This document shows positions 35,026 through 46,963 of a DNA stretch of 64,000 bases, in pieces. Below the pieces are notes generated by a model that was given only the letters and a program-made list of their open reading frames with translations, had not been told where the DNA came from and did no database searches. How positions within the stretch are numbered: position 1 is the stretch's first letter; the number at the start of each line of letters is the position of its first letter. Origin of the DNA: Celoporthe dispersa (lineage: Eukaryota; Ascomycota; Sordariomycetes; Diaporthales; Cryphonectriaceae); assembly GCA_016584495.1 (NCBI GenBank), contig WAID01000006.1, positions 1,488,001-1,552,000 of the forward strand, written 5' to 3'. The translations under genes were made by a program, and so were the position numbers.

Positions 35026-37916
35026 TCAGAACCTCGAGCTCAGCCGCGAATACGTCCTCGTACCGCCCACGCCCTCCTCCAGCTCCACGCCCGACGCGCT
35101 CCCGTCCATCAGCGGCGTCCCTCTCCTGCTGCCCGCCCCAGCCTCCTCGAAATAAAAGTGATCAGAGTCCTCCCGGTACGACAGCCTGTACGGCACCCCC
35201 AGGTTCGCTTTGTGGTCCAGCCGCACCGACCGCACCGACCTCTGGTCCGCCTCTGGTGTCTTGATCCCTCCTCCCATCATCACGTCAGGTCCTGACGGCT
35301 GGCCCGGGCCGAAGGTCGCCAACGGCCTCGACGTCGCCAGCGCAAACAAGCTCGTCGGCTCGAGGAAGTCCCGGACGATGCCCAGCCGGCAGAGGTACGC
35401 CAGGCACAGCAGGTTCAGCAGGAAGCAGAAGCCCAGCACGGGATAGAAAACGGCCTGCCAGGGCTCGCTGTGCCACGAGGCGTACTCCTGCGAGCGCACG
35501 CGGGCGTGGAAGCTGACCTCGGCCGGGGCGGGGAGGATGTCGCCCGCGACGTCGTAATCCCAGTAGTGGACAAAGGGGGTGTTGATGGAGCCCGTCACCA
35601 GGGTGTTGGCGACCATGGCGGCGAGGGCCTCGGCGAGGGAGGGCAGGGAGGCGTTGAGCTGGGGCCGGGTCAGGGCGAGCTCGGTGAGGATGCGGGCGTT
35701 GGAGGCGTTGTCACTCTCGACGCCGCCGTTGAGGTTGATGGAGACGGCCCAGAGGGCGACCATGTTCTTCCAGTCGCCGTCGAGGGTGAGGGTGTAGTTG
35801 GTGTTGTCGGGGATGAAGTGGACGTAGGCGTCCGGGTTGGCCTTGTCGCCTGCCGCGCTGGACGGGGTATAGTCGACGTCCTGGGCGCAGTCGACGCTCA
35901 TGGCCATGCTCGCCTGCCCGCTGACGTTGAAGCGCGTGCTGCACTGGATGGCCTGCCACGACTGCATCCCGCACAGGGTGTAGTCGGCCGTCCTGTTGCT
36001 CTTGCTGAGGATGTAGATGGCGTCGGTGGTGTTGGCGTAGTCGGTGCTGCCCGAGTTGACGAGCGTGTTGAAGCCGATGGGATACCGCTGGAAGACGGGC
36101 GGGCGGCGCTGGTACTGTGCCCCCCACTTGAAGATGTCGTCCACCACGGTCGAGTTGAGCCAGTTGGCCGCGTCGTCGTCGGGTGCGCTCTTGTTGTAGG
36201 CGGGCACGTCGAGCTCCCAGCCGCTCCACCCGACCACCTGGCCGTCCGTCCCGGTCTTGTTGACGACGGCGTCGGGCCAGGTGGTGTAGACCAGCGGGGC
36301 CAGCTCCGTGTGGTTCATGTTGACGCAGAGGACGTTGACCGCCGGGGAGATGACGCTCGCCGAGATGTTGTAGGAGCCTACGCCGTCGAGGTCGGAAGGC
36401 TGCAGGATCCCGTTCAGGGTGCGGTTGGTGGCAGCCTTGTAGACCCCTACACACACGTTCATACAGTATTAGAATATGGTATATATATATATATATATAT
36501 TCAGGTGTCGCTCTTGGGCTGGAGGGAGAGGTGGGGGTGGGAGCTCTCTTTGCCTGCTTACCTGGGTGTGGCATCGCCAGCGAGACATTATTGATGATGC
36601 GCTGGTGGTCTTGATAATTCTGCTGCACATCAGAGTACTGCGTCTCGATCCAGGTCCCGACCATGGTCACGTTGTCGTACAGCATGGACTGCACCTGCGG
36701 CCTGTCCTTGATGCCCAGGCCCGAGCTGCGCGTGTCGCGCCACGTGGAGAAGAAGGTCAGAAAGTCCGAGAAGGAGTCGCCCGAGTACTGCACGGCCAGG
36801 CAGGACGAGCCGGCATCCGCGTCGAAGACGCTCGAGATGGGCGTGGCGCAGTCGTCCTGGACGTAGACGGGGTTCGCGTAGGACGCGAGGATGGTGCTCT
36901 TGAGGGCCTGCGCCTGCCAGCCGCTGAACTGCAGCTTGGGCCGCACCATGGTGTCGGAGGCCGTGGTGTAGAACATGGCCACCAGGGTGGCCAGGATGCA
37001 GGTGATGCCGAGCAGGGTGCGGCCTACGTAGCGCAGGGCGCGGAAGTTGGCCAGGACGGTCCCGGGCTGCATGATCCACGTCCGCATCGTCACCTCGGCC
37101 ATGGTCATGCCCTCGTGCGTGGCGATGGCCCGCCTCGTCAGGACCTGGCCCACAAAGGCCACCGCCACCGTGACGAACGACATCTCGATCGTCTTGGCGA
37201 TGATGGCGGTGAACACGTTGGCCGACGACAGCGAGATGGGCCCGTTGGTCGACACGATGCTGCCCCAGCGGGGCTCCACGATGGCCGTGACCAGCCAGAC
37301 CCCGCTCAGCAGCGTCGAGTAGACGGACATGCTGACGAGCCAAAAGGACCGCCAGCTGGTGCGCTTGATGCGGACATGGGTCGGTGGCGTCCGAAAGGGG
37401 GAACCGGGTGCGCTCGTCGAGCGTCGGCTTGAAGGCGCCGTAGTCAACGTCCCGCGCACGGTCTTGGCTGTGCTCCTGGTCCTGCGGCCCGTCTCGCTGG
37501 TCCGAGCTGCGCATCTGCAGAGAGTCCACGCTCATGGCGTCCATGTCTCTTTCCCTGTGACTGCTGTACCCTCCTGGTCCTCCTCCACCTCCTCCTCCTC
37601 CTCCTGCTGCTGCTGCTGCTGCTCCTGCTGCCCCTCCAGCACCTCGCTCGTCGTTCAGCGGAGCGTACACGCCCCTCAGCGCACCCTTGTCCCAGGCAGA
37701 GTGGATCGAGCTCCTGAAGTCGTCATGTCCGCCGCTGTGCTCACTCCTCGAGCTCAGGTCCGGTGATCCGTCTGGAGGTGGACAAGCAGCTTGCGTTAGC
37801 AGAGGTGAAGGCCCCCAAGAGTCCTCAACGCTCGCTGTACATGAGAGAGCCAGGACCGGGGGGGGGGGCAGACAGACCTTCAAAGGGATCGCGCGCTTCT
37901 TGTCCCGAGGAGCCAT
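35026..37916 (-). CDS. large membrane glycoprotein with four TM segments, function unknown, one frame break
   Basis: About 924 residues in two exons, 37,916-36,562 and 36,446-35,026. The intron (115 bases, gtaagc to gtgtag) contains a (TA)n run. After a disordered N-terminus with poly-Ala/poly-Gly runs come three TM segments (LLSGVWLVTAIVEP, TVAVAFVGQVLTRRA, LLGITCILATLVAMFY), then about 500 residues with many N-glycosylation sequons and scattered cysteines, then one TM (GFCFLLNLLCLAYLC) and a Ser-rich tail. This outline matches a lineage-specific fungal family that is usually left unnamed (sometimes wrongly labelled Mcm2-3-5); no function is known to me. The frame breaks at 37,397-37,401 (five Gs on plus, four join RFPF-RTPPTHV). 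A run of ten Gs at 37,858-37,867 near the start makes the first 40 codons uncertain; a first intron there is possible. Confidence 0.75.
36447..36561 (-). other. intron with a TA microsatellite
   Basis: Intron of the membrane-glycoprotein gene. (TA)n covers about 36,480-36,500. The borders are read from gtaagc and gtgtgtag, and the phases match (1 and 2). Confidence 0.75.
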
Positions 37917-40174
37917 CTATCGGGGCTGCGTGCTCAATGAGGCCATGATACGATGCCGTTCGGGCGATGGAGCCCGGTTCTACCGCGATCCCGAGGCCTG
38001 ATATGGTGCGCGCCGATTTTGGTGAGCTGAGACGGTGGTGGTCGGCTTGGTGGGCCGACTCCATCTCGAGGGGAAAAGGGTTTCGTTGTAGGGGAAAGTC
38101 CTTCTCAGATGTTCATGTCCATGCGCTGTAAGTATGTAAACAATCATGTCAGCCTGGGATTGACAGGTTGAAAAGAGAGAAAAGGAGAAGGATTAAGAAT
38201 TAAATTACACGGCTTCTTCAGCACGCATGATCAGTCCCCCCCAAGGACACTGTCACATCTCAACTTGTGTGAGATCTCGGGTGGTGGCTGTCCTCCCATG
38301 TGAAATGTGATGAGAGGGCAATGGAGGAGGACGTCCATGCCTCGCACGGATGTCACTCTCGACATGCGCTGGCTGGTGGGGGACCTTGTTTGCTCCAGAG
38401 GCCAGGCTGCTGTGTTTCCTCCGTAGAAGATGGCCGGCATGCTCACTTGAGACGGGATGTGGGACAAGGAAAAGTAATAACAAGAGAGAGAGGTGCCGAA
38501 GCGGATCAGAGCTAGAAACTAGACGTACAATGAGAGAGGGTGAGGGAGTGACTGGCAGGAAGAGACTGTTCTGGACGCTGCACCCAACCTTTCAACGCGA
38601 CACCCGTCTTCTGCCCTGTACCCGTGTCAAAAAATAATAATAATAATAATAAATATTTTTTAAAAAAAAAATAAGAAGAAAAATACACAAGCAAGATAGC
38701 AAGCAACGGCAGAATGAGGCTCAAAAAGGTACCGGAAAAGAAGGAGGAAAAAAACCTTTAAGCGAGTGACAGCGTGTGTGAGCAAGGGTCGTGGTCGATC
38801 TGCAGACCCAGAAGAAAAAAAAACACACACCTGCTGCATGAGGATATATCCCAACGGTTTGGCCCAGGAAGGCGATGGATGCAGGAAATGCCAGGGGTTT
38901 GCACCCCCGACTACCAATTGCTGGCCACCAGGTGGGCTTGAAGGAGTTGTCCTTGGCTTCAGCTCCCCCACATTTATCTCATCGCTCCGTCTCCCAGCCC
39001 CGGGGCGGGATGATGACTGGGTTGGTGGTGGATGCTGTGCAGGCAGACACGCCCTCGTTAAATCCTCTTATTATAGATATCGAGGGAAGAAGGACCCTGT
39101 CGTGAGAGGGACGTGATTCCAGTCTCGCTTCAGGAATGACTAAGGAAAAAGAAGGAGGAGGGAAAAAGAGAAGACAGAAACCCATCAGGATGTTTCTGCC
39201 ATTACACTATACGCTCAGCCTATTCAGGGGGGCATTGACACACACACACACACACACACACAAACGCAGATGAGCACCGTCCGTGGGATCGACCCGACGT
39301 GCCACCGGTGTGCCAGTGCATAAGTTCTGGCTGTCAGCAGCAACAACGTAAGGCTGAGCCCCTAAGGTGAACAGCCGACAATCCATAGTCGTCACCTGGA
39401 CACACGCAGCCGGGTTCGAGGCGAGGGCCCGTAGGTGAGCCGGGAGAGATGACGAGCCGCCGGGCTCGGGTTCCTGCTGCGTGAGGCTCGCTCAGCCTGA
39501 GCCCTCTCTGGTCCTTCGTCCCCAAGGAAACCGAGGGGCTTTGATCGAGAAACGAACCCATCCAGGGCGGAGAAGAGACTCGTCGTCGTCGGCTTCGTTG
39601 CCAGAGCAGATGAGAAGAGGAAGAGTAGGCCAGGTCACTAGGGCGAGGAATGTTGTCGAGGTTACAATGAGCGGGAGAAGAAGTGCTGGGTGGGGGTGTT
39701 CGCCTCGGTCCGGCTTGTCTCCTCTCGCCCGTTACAAGTCAAACCTGGTCCTCCTTTTTTTTTTTTCTCTTTTTCTTCTTTTAATTTGGTCAGCGTACGT
39801 GCTCTATATGTCGAGACACAATTTTGTTGAAGAGGAGACTGGCTGTGTGCTGCTGGTCGTCGAGGTTCGTAATTTAGTAGTATTCGAAGAGGCGCATGAA
39901 TGCTGCCGGTGGGTAGGAACTCGCTTCATTTCCACCCTGCCGCATCTGGACCTCTCTCTCTCTCTCGCGCGCGCGCGACAGATATCTTTGGGGAAATGCG
40001 ACCCCTCTCGCTCATGACTGGGCCGACCCCTCATTTCTTGTCGGCTTTTTTATATGAAGAGTGGTCAAGTGCGATGCCAAACTGAACAGCAGAACACCAC
40101 CCATCATCATCATACTTCATCATCCACAATCCACCCGGCTGAATGCTTCTTGCTGCTCTCACCACCTCTCCGAG
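37917..40174. other. 2.3 kb spacer without a confident gene
   Basis: Contains TAA-rich AT tracts (38,633-38,660), a (CA)n tract at 39,238-39,262 and a CT/CG alternating tract at 39,951-39,980. Open frames such as 39,481-40,017 read through low-complexity sequence and have no domain. The last 100 bases form the leader of the amidohydrolase gene. Confidence 0.5.
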
Positions 40175-41101
40175 ATGACCACCACCAAGGACGCAGGCTG
40201 GCTCGACTTCCACCCGGCCCCAAGCAAACCCTCCTTCCGGCTCCCCCCCGGCGCCGTCGACGCCCACTGCCACGTCTTCGGCCCAGCCGACCTCTTCCCC
40301 TACGCCCCGGAGCGCAAGTACACCCCCTGCGACGCCTCCGCGTCCCAGCTCTCCGCCCTGCGCGACCACCTCGGCTTCTCGCGCAACGTCGTCGTCCAGG
40401 CGACGTGCCACGGCACCGACAACGCCGCCCTGGTCGACGCGCTGCGGTCAGGCAGGGCGAGGGGCGTCGCGTCCGTCGCGAGACATGTCAGCGAGGAGGT
40501 GCTGGACGGGCTGCACGAGGCCGGCGTGCGCGGCGTGAGGTTCAACTTTGTGCGGCGGCTGGTGGGCGGCGGCGGTGATGGGCTCGGCAGCAGGATGGAC
40601 GAGGTGCGTGAGGTTGCCGGCAGGATCAGCAGGTTGGGCTGGCACGTCGTGGTGTACTTTGAGGCCGCGGACCTGCCCGCGCTCGAGGGCCTGCTGCGCT
40701 CGCTGCCGACGCCGGTGGTGGTGGACCACATGGGCACGCCGGACGTGAGCAGGCCTGTCCAGGGGCCCGAGTTCGCCAGGTTCAGGCAGCTCGTGCGCGA
40801 CGTGCCGGACATGTATGTCAAGGTGACGTGTCCCGAGCGGCTGAGCAGGTCTGGCCCGCCCGCGCTGGGAGGGGAGAGGGCTGCCTATAGGGATGTGGTC
40901 CCCTTTGCCAGGGCGCTCGTGGAGGAGTTTCCCGACCGCGTGCTCTGGGGGACGGACTGGCCGCATCCTAATCTGAAGACGCATATGCCGGACGACGGGC
41001 TGCTGGTTGACTTTATCCCGAGCATCGCGCCGGGGGAGGTGGTGCAGAGGAAGCTGCTGGTGGATAATCCGGTCAGGCTGTACTGGCCTGAGGAAGCCTG
41101 A
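40175..41101 (+). CDS. amidohydrolase-2 family hydrolase, LigI (2-pyrone-4,6-dicarboxylate lactonase)-like
   Basis: Intact single exon of 308 residues. The ATG at 40,175 lies just before the conserved N-terminal part; the frame is open further upstream but without coding quality. It has the metal-site motif DAHCHVFG (HxH), followed by PERKYTPCDA, the block I remember from bacterial LigI-type lactonases of the protocatechuate 4,5-cleavage pathway. Further active-site blocks are VVVDHMG and WGTDWPHPN. In bacteria, LigI opens 2-pyrone-4,6-dicarboxylate; related members open other lactones. Fungi are not known to run the full 4,5-cleavage pathway, so the real substrate may be another lactone from aromatic breakdown. 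There are no neighbours for such a pathway in the window. The codon use matches the other genes. Confidence 0.85.
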   Translation: MTTTKDAGWLDFHPAPSKPSFRLPPGAVDAHCHVFGPADLFPYAPERKYTPCDASASQLSALRDHLGFSRNVVVQATCHGTDNAALVDALRSGRARGVASVARHVSEEVLDGLHEAGVRGVRFNFVRRLVGGGGDGLGSRMDEVREVAGRISRLGWHVVVYFEAADLPALEGLLRSLPTPVVVDHMGTPDVSRPVQGPEFARFRQLVRDVPDMYVKVTCPERLSRSGPPALGGERAAYRDVVPFARALVEEFPDRVLWGTDWPHPNLKTHMPDDGLLVDFIPSIAPGEVVQRKLLVDNPVRLYWPEEA

Positions 41102-43888
41102 TGATGATGGTGATGAGATGATGATGATGATACTGCTGGTGGCATAAAAGGGTTGCTGTGTATCTGTCTCTGTGTGTGTTGGACGGTCAGCAGCAGAGTA
41201 ACATGCGACAGAGCAGCAAGAGCAGCCTCGGTACGATTACCACAAGGTCAGCGTCAGCAGGTCTGCCCATCTAGTAATACCATGTATACACTGAACAGAA
41301 ATATCTGGACCAGGATACTCGTCTTCTTCTTCGCATCGCGACACCAGGCAGCGACTACGATGAAAAAATAAAATAAAAAGTGTACCCGCCATCCACCCGG
41401 ACTCCGAAATGTCCGCTACACTTTTTTTTGCTTCTTCTTCTCGAGTTTATAAGTTCTGTCACGGTTAGCAAACATACAGAGACGAACGAGACTCACCAGG
41501 AAGAGCAACACGAGGTCTCGAGAGCAGGAATCGCAAGGGGCAGTGGAATGCCCACCCCGACCCGTACATACGCCGGCACACAAACACGAGGCAGGCCTCC
41601 GGGGACGTAGGGGCCCCGCGTTGAGGCAGGACGCTTCGACCCCTCGAGCCAGGTACCCAGCACATGACGGACACGTCCGACTACCATTCGCCCGGTCACC
41701 AGCCCCGCCCCGCCTCCGTCGCGGGAGGTAAAGAGAGCTGCAGAAAGGAAGAGAGCGGGACCGGACAGTCCCTCCTGTGTGATGGGACGGGTGCGCCAGC
41801 GGCGGTCGACACCAACCAGGGGGCCATCAGACGTGCCGCCACGGTTTCGACAAACCTCGGCCTAGAGTGGTGTTCCCGTAAACAACCCGACCTCCAGGAG
41901 GAGTGCCTACTACGCGTTGTGCCGTGGTCCATGCGAGCATTATCTCCCTGGCTTGGTCATGAGGAAGGGGAAGAAGGGAAAAGAAGAACAAAATGAAAAA
42001 GACCGCGCCAGGGGTCCAGGGACAGATGCGGTGGAGAGGGGGCGTCGTCGCTTTATGGGATGAGAAACAACCCACCAGGACCAGACAGGGTGAGTACCAA
42101 ATGGCACCTGGCGAGCCTAACATGTCCTGGTAGAACGACGGTGAAGTGACATATATGACGGGGGTTTTTTTTATGCAAGGGACCACTCCTCCGGTGCTGC
42201 CACAAGAGGCTGTGATGTGTTATGGGGAGGGCATGGCAGTGCGGCCCTCCCGCTGAAGGGTTTATCTGTTTGGGTGTGCTTCGCAGTGTGTGAGGTACGG
42301 CGCATGGCTCTCGTGCCGAAGAAGACCTGTCGCGTCACTGTTGATGTCTGTTGACGGGCTGACGACGTGTTATTGTTAGCAGGTGAAGTCAACAGTCCGC
42401 TCATACCCAAGAGATGGACGGAAACTGAAGGGTATCGAGTGTGAAGCAAGCTGGGGAGAAAGGGCTACAAGCGATGGTGATCTAGATGCGTGTAGCGTAA
42501 CAACCGATGGCCAGAGTGTGTGCAGGATGAATAGACCGAAGTCATAGTAGGGAGTGAGCGTGTTGAACACTTGTTCCAGTGTAGAGGAGGGAATAACATG
42601 TAGGGTATCATCTGTAGCGATCAGGATTCTTTAGGTAATGGCAGTCTTGGAGGTCGAGATGATAATAATAATAATAATGACGGTGATGATGAGGGACGGG
42701 AGGCAAATGGAGGAGGGTGTGGGAACTTACCTGAATGCGTAATGTTGATGCTGATGCTGACTGTTGATGACTTGTGGGTTGTGGAAGCGGGAAGACTGTA
42801 GGATGAAAAGAAGAAAGAAAAGAAGAAGAGGGAAAAAAAGATTAGTCGTTCAAGAAGTAGTTCGTCGCGAGAAAAGTTGCTGGCTGGCTGGCAATGAGGC
42901 TGCAGTTGGAGGCCCCACCTTATCCTGTCCACACCCCAAGACAACTTTTTCATCCCAAGTGCAGAGGTCACAGGCAGCCGTCGAGCAGACCCAAGTCTCA
43001 TGACTGGAAAGGGAAGAAAATAAATAAATAAATTGCAGTTCTACATCACCACAGCCCCCCCCCCCCAGTTCCCAACCAACACTTCCAGTCTCGTGGATGC
43101 GCAGCCTCTCTGAGGACTCCGTCCGTCCGATGTTTCCATAGGACAAGGCTGAGCTTGGCCTAGTTTTTTTCCCTCCTAGGGTAGGCATTCTCGTGCACAA
43201 TCCTGATGGCCTGGCTAACCAACAGACAAGACATCAATGCAACAAGCTGAACACTGCTAGGACAGAAACTCGAGACAGTATTTTTTTTATTTTTTCTTTC
43301 TTCTCAGGGTAATGATAATCACTTCACCTAGAGAGGTTTCTCTGCCAGTCTGCAACGCCCATCAGCCGTATAGCTTGAGGCTTTATAATCAAGTTGCCCA
43401 TCACATACACACTCACACACACACACACACACACACACAGAAGGGGAAAAAAGAAAATTAACCAGCCAGGTACACACACAACTCTCTTGCGCGCTTAATG
43501 CCGACTGAAAGTGCATAACCTTGTTGCCTTCAACCATCGTCCATAGCCTGCTGCGCTCCCCTTGAACTATCACAAAACCATAGACATCTTCCAGATACTC
43601 TATGGCGAGCAACGTACATCTCTGGAACCCTCTCATTCAATAGTCTTTTCATGATATAATTGACAAAGTCGCTTACCAATGCTAACTATATACACAAGAA
43701 GAAAGAAAACCCAGCCCAGCCCAGCCCATCCATTTGCCATTCCCTATGAACCATCCACCCACCCATCCATCCGTCTCAGGTTTCCCACATCTCAATAAAA
43801 ATAAATAAATAAATAAAGGTATCCAATAAAAGAAAGAGGAACAAAAAAAACGAGCTACATTTTCATGAGGGAGGCAACGAGAAAAAAG
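41102..43888. other. 2.8 kb spacer without a confident gene
   Basis: Contains GAT-rich microsatellites (41,101-41,132), a TAA/ATA tract (42,660-42,680), a (CA)n tract (43,412-43,439) and C-runs (43,056-43,067). Frames up to 126 codons lack bias and domains. The far right end holds the 3' region of the 7TM-MFS gene. Confidence 0.5.
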
Positions 43889-46800
43889 TCACCACTCCTC
43901 GGGTATCGTAGGCGGCGTCCTATCACCACCACCACCACTCACTATCTCCCGGTGCTCATACCGCGGACAATCACTCGCTGTCGACCCGGACCCCTTTCTC
44001 CGCCGATCTCTCTTCTTCCCCAGGCTAAACTTGCTCATCAGGCCCATCGCGATCCCGCCCGCACCCTCCGCGGTCCCCACCGAGCCCGCCCGCTGCCTCT
44101 GCCTCTGCCTCTGCCTCTGCCGCACGACCTCATCCGCGCTGAGGCTCTGGTCCCTCGTGCTCCGCCCGCTCTCGGCACCCTCGAGCCCGCCCAGCCCGCC
44201 GCCCGCGCCCACAGGCCGGCCCCGAAACACCGGGTCGACCAGGATCCTCGCGTCGCGCACGGCCGTCAGGGAAGACAGGGTAGGCGAGGGTGAACAGCAG
44301 CAGGACGACCACCACGGTGAAGGCGAGCTGCGTCTCGCCGCCCCTGATCACGACGTACATGACGAACGGCCAGATGGCGGGCCCGCTGGCGCCCATGGTC
44401 AGCCAGGCCGCGGCGCGCTTGGTGCGGTCCCCCTGGCCCCGCAGGCCCATGGCGAAGATGAGCGGCCAGAGGGGCCCTCTGCGAAGAAGAAGACGAGGAC
44501 CGGGATGGCGATGATGTTTGGGTTGGTGGAGGAGGGCAGGACGACGCACACGAGGGCGGAGAGGGCCGTGAGAGAGGAGAACACCGCCAGCATGGTGCGC
44601 GGGGAAGGGATGAGGCGGGCGCGGGGGTGTCTGACACCGTACCAGGCGATGTGGGCGGCGTTGAACCTCGACACGGCGAAGACGGTGTGGGCGACGAGGA
44701 CGTAGTCGTCTAGGGAGAGGGAGAGGCCCAGGGGCCAGGCGGCGCGCTGCTGCTGGCCGTCGGGGAGGAAGGCGTCGACGAGGTTGCCGAAGAAGATGGA
44801 CATGGACTCCTGCGCGGCGACGTAGGTCCACTGGGCCAGGACGGCGAGGGCGATGCAGACGGTCCGCAGCTGGAGGCCGCCTATGCTGCGCTTCCTGGCG
44901 TCCACGGGCAGGCGCTGGGCGGCACGGCCCAGGTCGGCATCGCGAACCTCGGGGAGCGGCATGTAGTAGAAGAAGAGGGCCAGCGCGACGCAGAATAGGG
45001 TGATGGCCAGGTAGGTCCACTGCACGTCGAGGAGCTCGTCCGAGGTGGCCCGCGAGCCGGCGCCGAGGTTGACGAAGAAGACCTTCTGCGCGAGCACGCC
45101 GCTGACGACGGTGGCGACGCCCTGGAACCCCTGGGCGACGAGGATGCGGACCTCGGCGTACATCGGCGGGCCGCAGAGGATGAGAAAGGGGTTGGCGGCC
45201 GTCTCGAGGACGGCGAGGCCGAAGCCGACGACAAAGTTGCTGGTGAGGAACCCGGGGAACGAGGTGAGGACGGCCGAGGGCCAGAACATGATGGTGCCGA
45301 CGCCGTAGATGCAGAGGCCCAGGATGAAGGTGGCCTTAAACCCGCCCACGGGGTCGCGGTTCTTGTGCCGCCGGTGGCTGTGGAAGCGCGAGTGCTCGTC
45401 GTGCCGGAGAACCCACTCGCCGATCATGAGCGGGCCAAAGAAGTAGCCCCCTCCAAAGTAGATGCTCGTGAGGCCGATGGTCTCGGCCGTGCTCATGTCG
45501 GCGATGGAGGCGATGACGTTGTTGAGCGTGTTGAGGAGGCCGTACGAGAAGCCCCACAGGAGGAAGAGCGTGGAGACGATGATGCAGTACCGCAGCGAGT
45601 CGGACGTCGACATCTTGATCATGCTCTTGGGCCGCTTCATGTTGACGAACCCGAAGTAGACCGCGCTGTCGCGTCTCGTCCTGTGAGACATCCACGTCGT
45701 CGTGGCCGTCGAGCCGAACCTGTCCCGCGTGCTGGCTGCCGCCGTCATGTCGGGCGTGGTGAGGAAGTCGAGCAGGTCCATGTCCTGGTCCTGTGGGGAG
45801 GAGGGCGGCTCCAGCGGGGGGACCGAGGCTGGAGCTGTGGGGGGTAAGGAGGAAGAACCACAGCTGCAGGGCTAGCGGGCGGACCATCGCGGGACATGGC
45901 GGGCTCCGTGCCGTTCTGCGTCCCCTGGCTCGTCTCCTTGTCGCTTCCGGTCGCGTACGTCGACAGGTTGGAGTCCTGCGTCCCGTCCGGGTCGAGGATG
46001 GCCGCCGGGAGGATCTTGATGATCAGGGGCTTGAGGGTCGGCACACAAGCGCAGATCATGCCGATGTTCACCTCGACGGCCGACCACATCAGGGAGAGCG
46101 AGGCGTTCCAGGGGAACTCGGGGCTGTCGCCAAAGATGGCCGACGGGTCGCTGGAAGGGTCGGTCGACACGGTGGCGATGGCCTGCTGCAGGTAGTAGAT
46201 CCTCACGACGTCGACGATGGTCACAAAGATACCCAAGGAGAAGGTGATGACGAGGATGTACTTTTGCCGCTTGGGCAGCCTCATCCCGGTGAGGACGGGG
46301 ATCGGCAGGGCGAGGATGGCCAGGTCCGTGATGATGTTGACGGGCGCGCTGCAGATGAACTCGGTGAGGAGGGGGATGCACTTGGGCTGGCCAGAGTAGG
46401 TCGTGCTGAAGGAGGCCGCGACCGGGTGGCACTGGAAGATGTTCAGCATGGTGAGGACGACACCGGCCACGTTGACGATGACGGCCACGACCCAGGAGGC
46501 GATGCGGAGGACCTGCTGGGTATTCTTGGCGAGTCGCAGGTAGAAGATCAGGATGGATGTCTTGAGAGCCATCAGGGCGGGGTTCTGCAGCCTATATCGT
46601 CAGCACACAAGAGCATTCCTACACTCCCAGGAGATACTTGGTATGGGATGTGGGTCAACGAACGTAGAGCACAGAAAAGACGTATTCCGTCTTCCTGAGC
46701 GGCAGGAGGTCCGCATCTGCAATGTCCTCGTCATGTCTGCCCAGGCCGAAGCTCGTGCCGATGTCGATGGTGGTGGTGAGGCCGGCCGCCAGAACCCAGG

Positions 46801-46963
46801 CGAGGATGATAAAGTAGTCGTCCCAGCTGACCCTCTTGACGATCCATGTGCGACATATTATCCTGGCGATGAAGAAGAGGGTCCCTACAACGAGCGTAGA
46901 GACGGTGACTGCGAACACGGCGGGCCCGCGGTCCGGTGCAGACCCCGCCGACGAGACGGCCAT
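43889..46963 (-). CDS. fusion protein: fungal rhodopsin-like 7TM domain plus FucP-type MFS sugar transporter
   Basis: About 998 residues in two exons, 46,963-46,664 and 46,584-43,889 (79-base intron, gttcgt to ctgcag, phase 0). Residues 1-290 are a SAT4/PTH11-like 7TM domain (RTWIVKRVSWDDYFIILAW; NPALMALKTSILIFYLRL; a QCHPVAASF-type extracellular Cys). A short Pro-rich linker leads to PKSMIKMSTSDSLRYC and a 12-TM L-fucose/glucose-galactose permease domain (LFLLWGFSYGLLNTLNN; ETAANPFLILCGPPMYAEVR). The basic tail has RQRQRQRQRQR. Three frame breaks: 45,839-45,844 (six Gs on plus, seven fuse the two domains), 44,475-44,477 (CCC, four needed) and about 44,278-44,280 (GGG, two needed). There is no room for a separate promoter between the two parts, and the sum is exactly 999 codons with the stop. 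The alternative start 47,002 adds 13 residues. Confidence 0.82.
44094..44127. repeat. hexanucleotide repeat in coding sequence
   Basis: Five to six copies of TGCCTC on plus, coding alternating Arg-Gln on minus in the cytoplasmic tail of the 7TM-MFS protein. As the unit is six bases, copy changes keep frame. Confidence 0.85.

Noticed and set aside
35470..36594. 374-codon open frame opposite the membrane glycoprotein
   Set aside because: Runs through the TA microsatellite of the intron and has shadow composition (Val/Gly/Asp/Arg-rich).
39400..39440. GGGTTCGAGG that resembles a tRNA B box
   Set aside because: No cloverleaf can be drawn around it.
43889..44260. separate small gene on minus (123 codons)
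   Set aside because: It is the C-terminal tail of the 7TM-MFS gene, shifted by one base at about 44,278.
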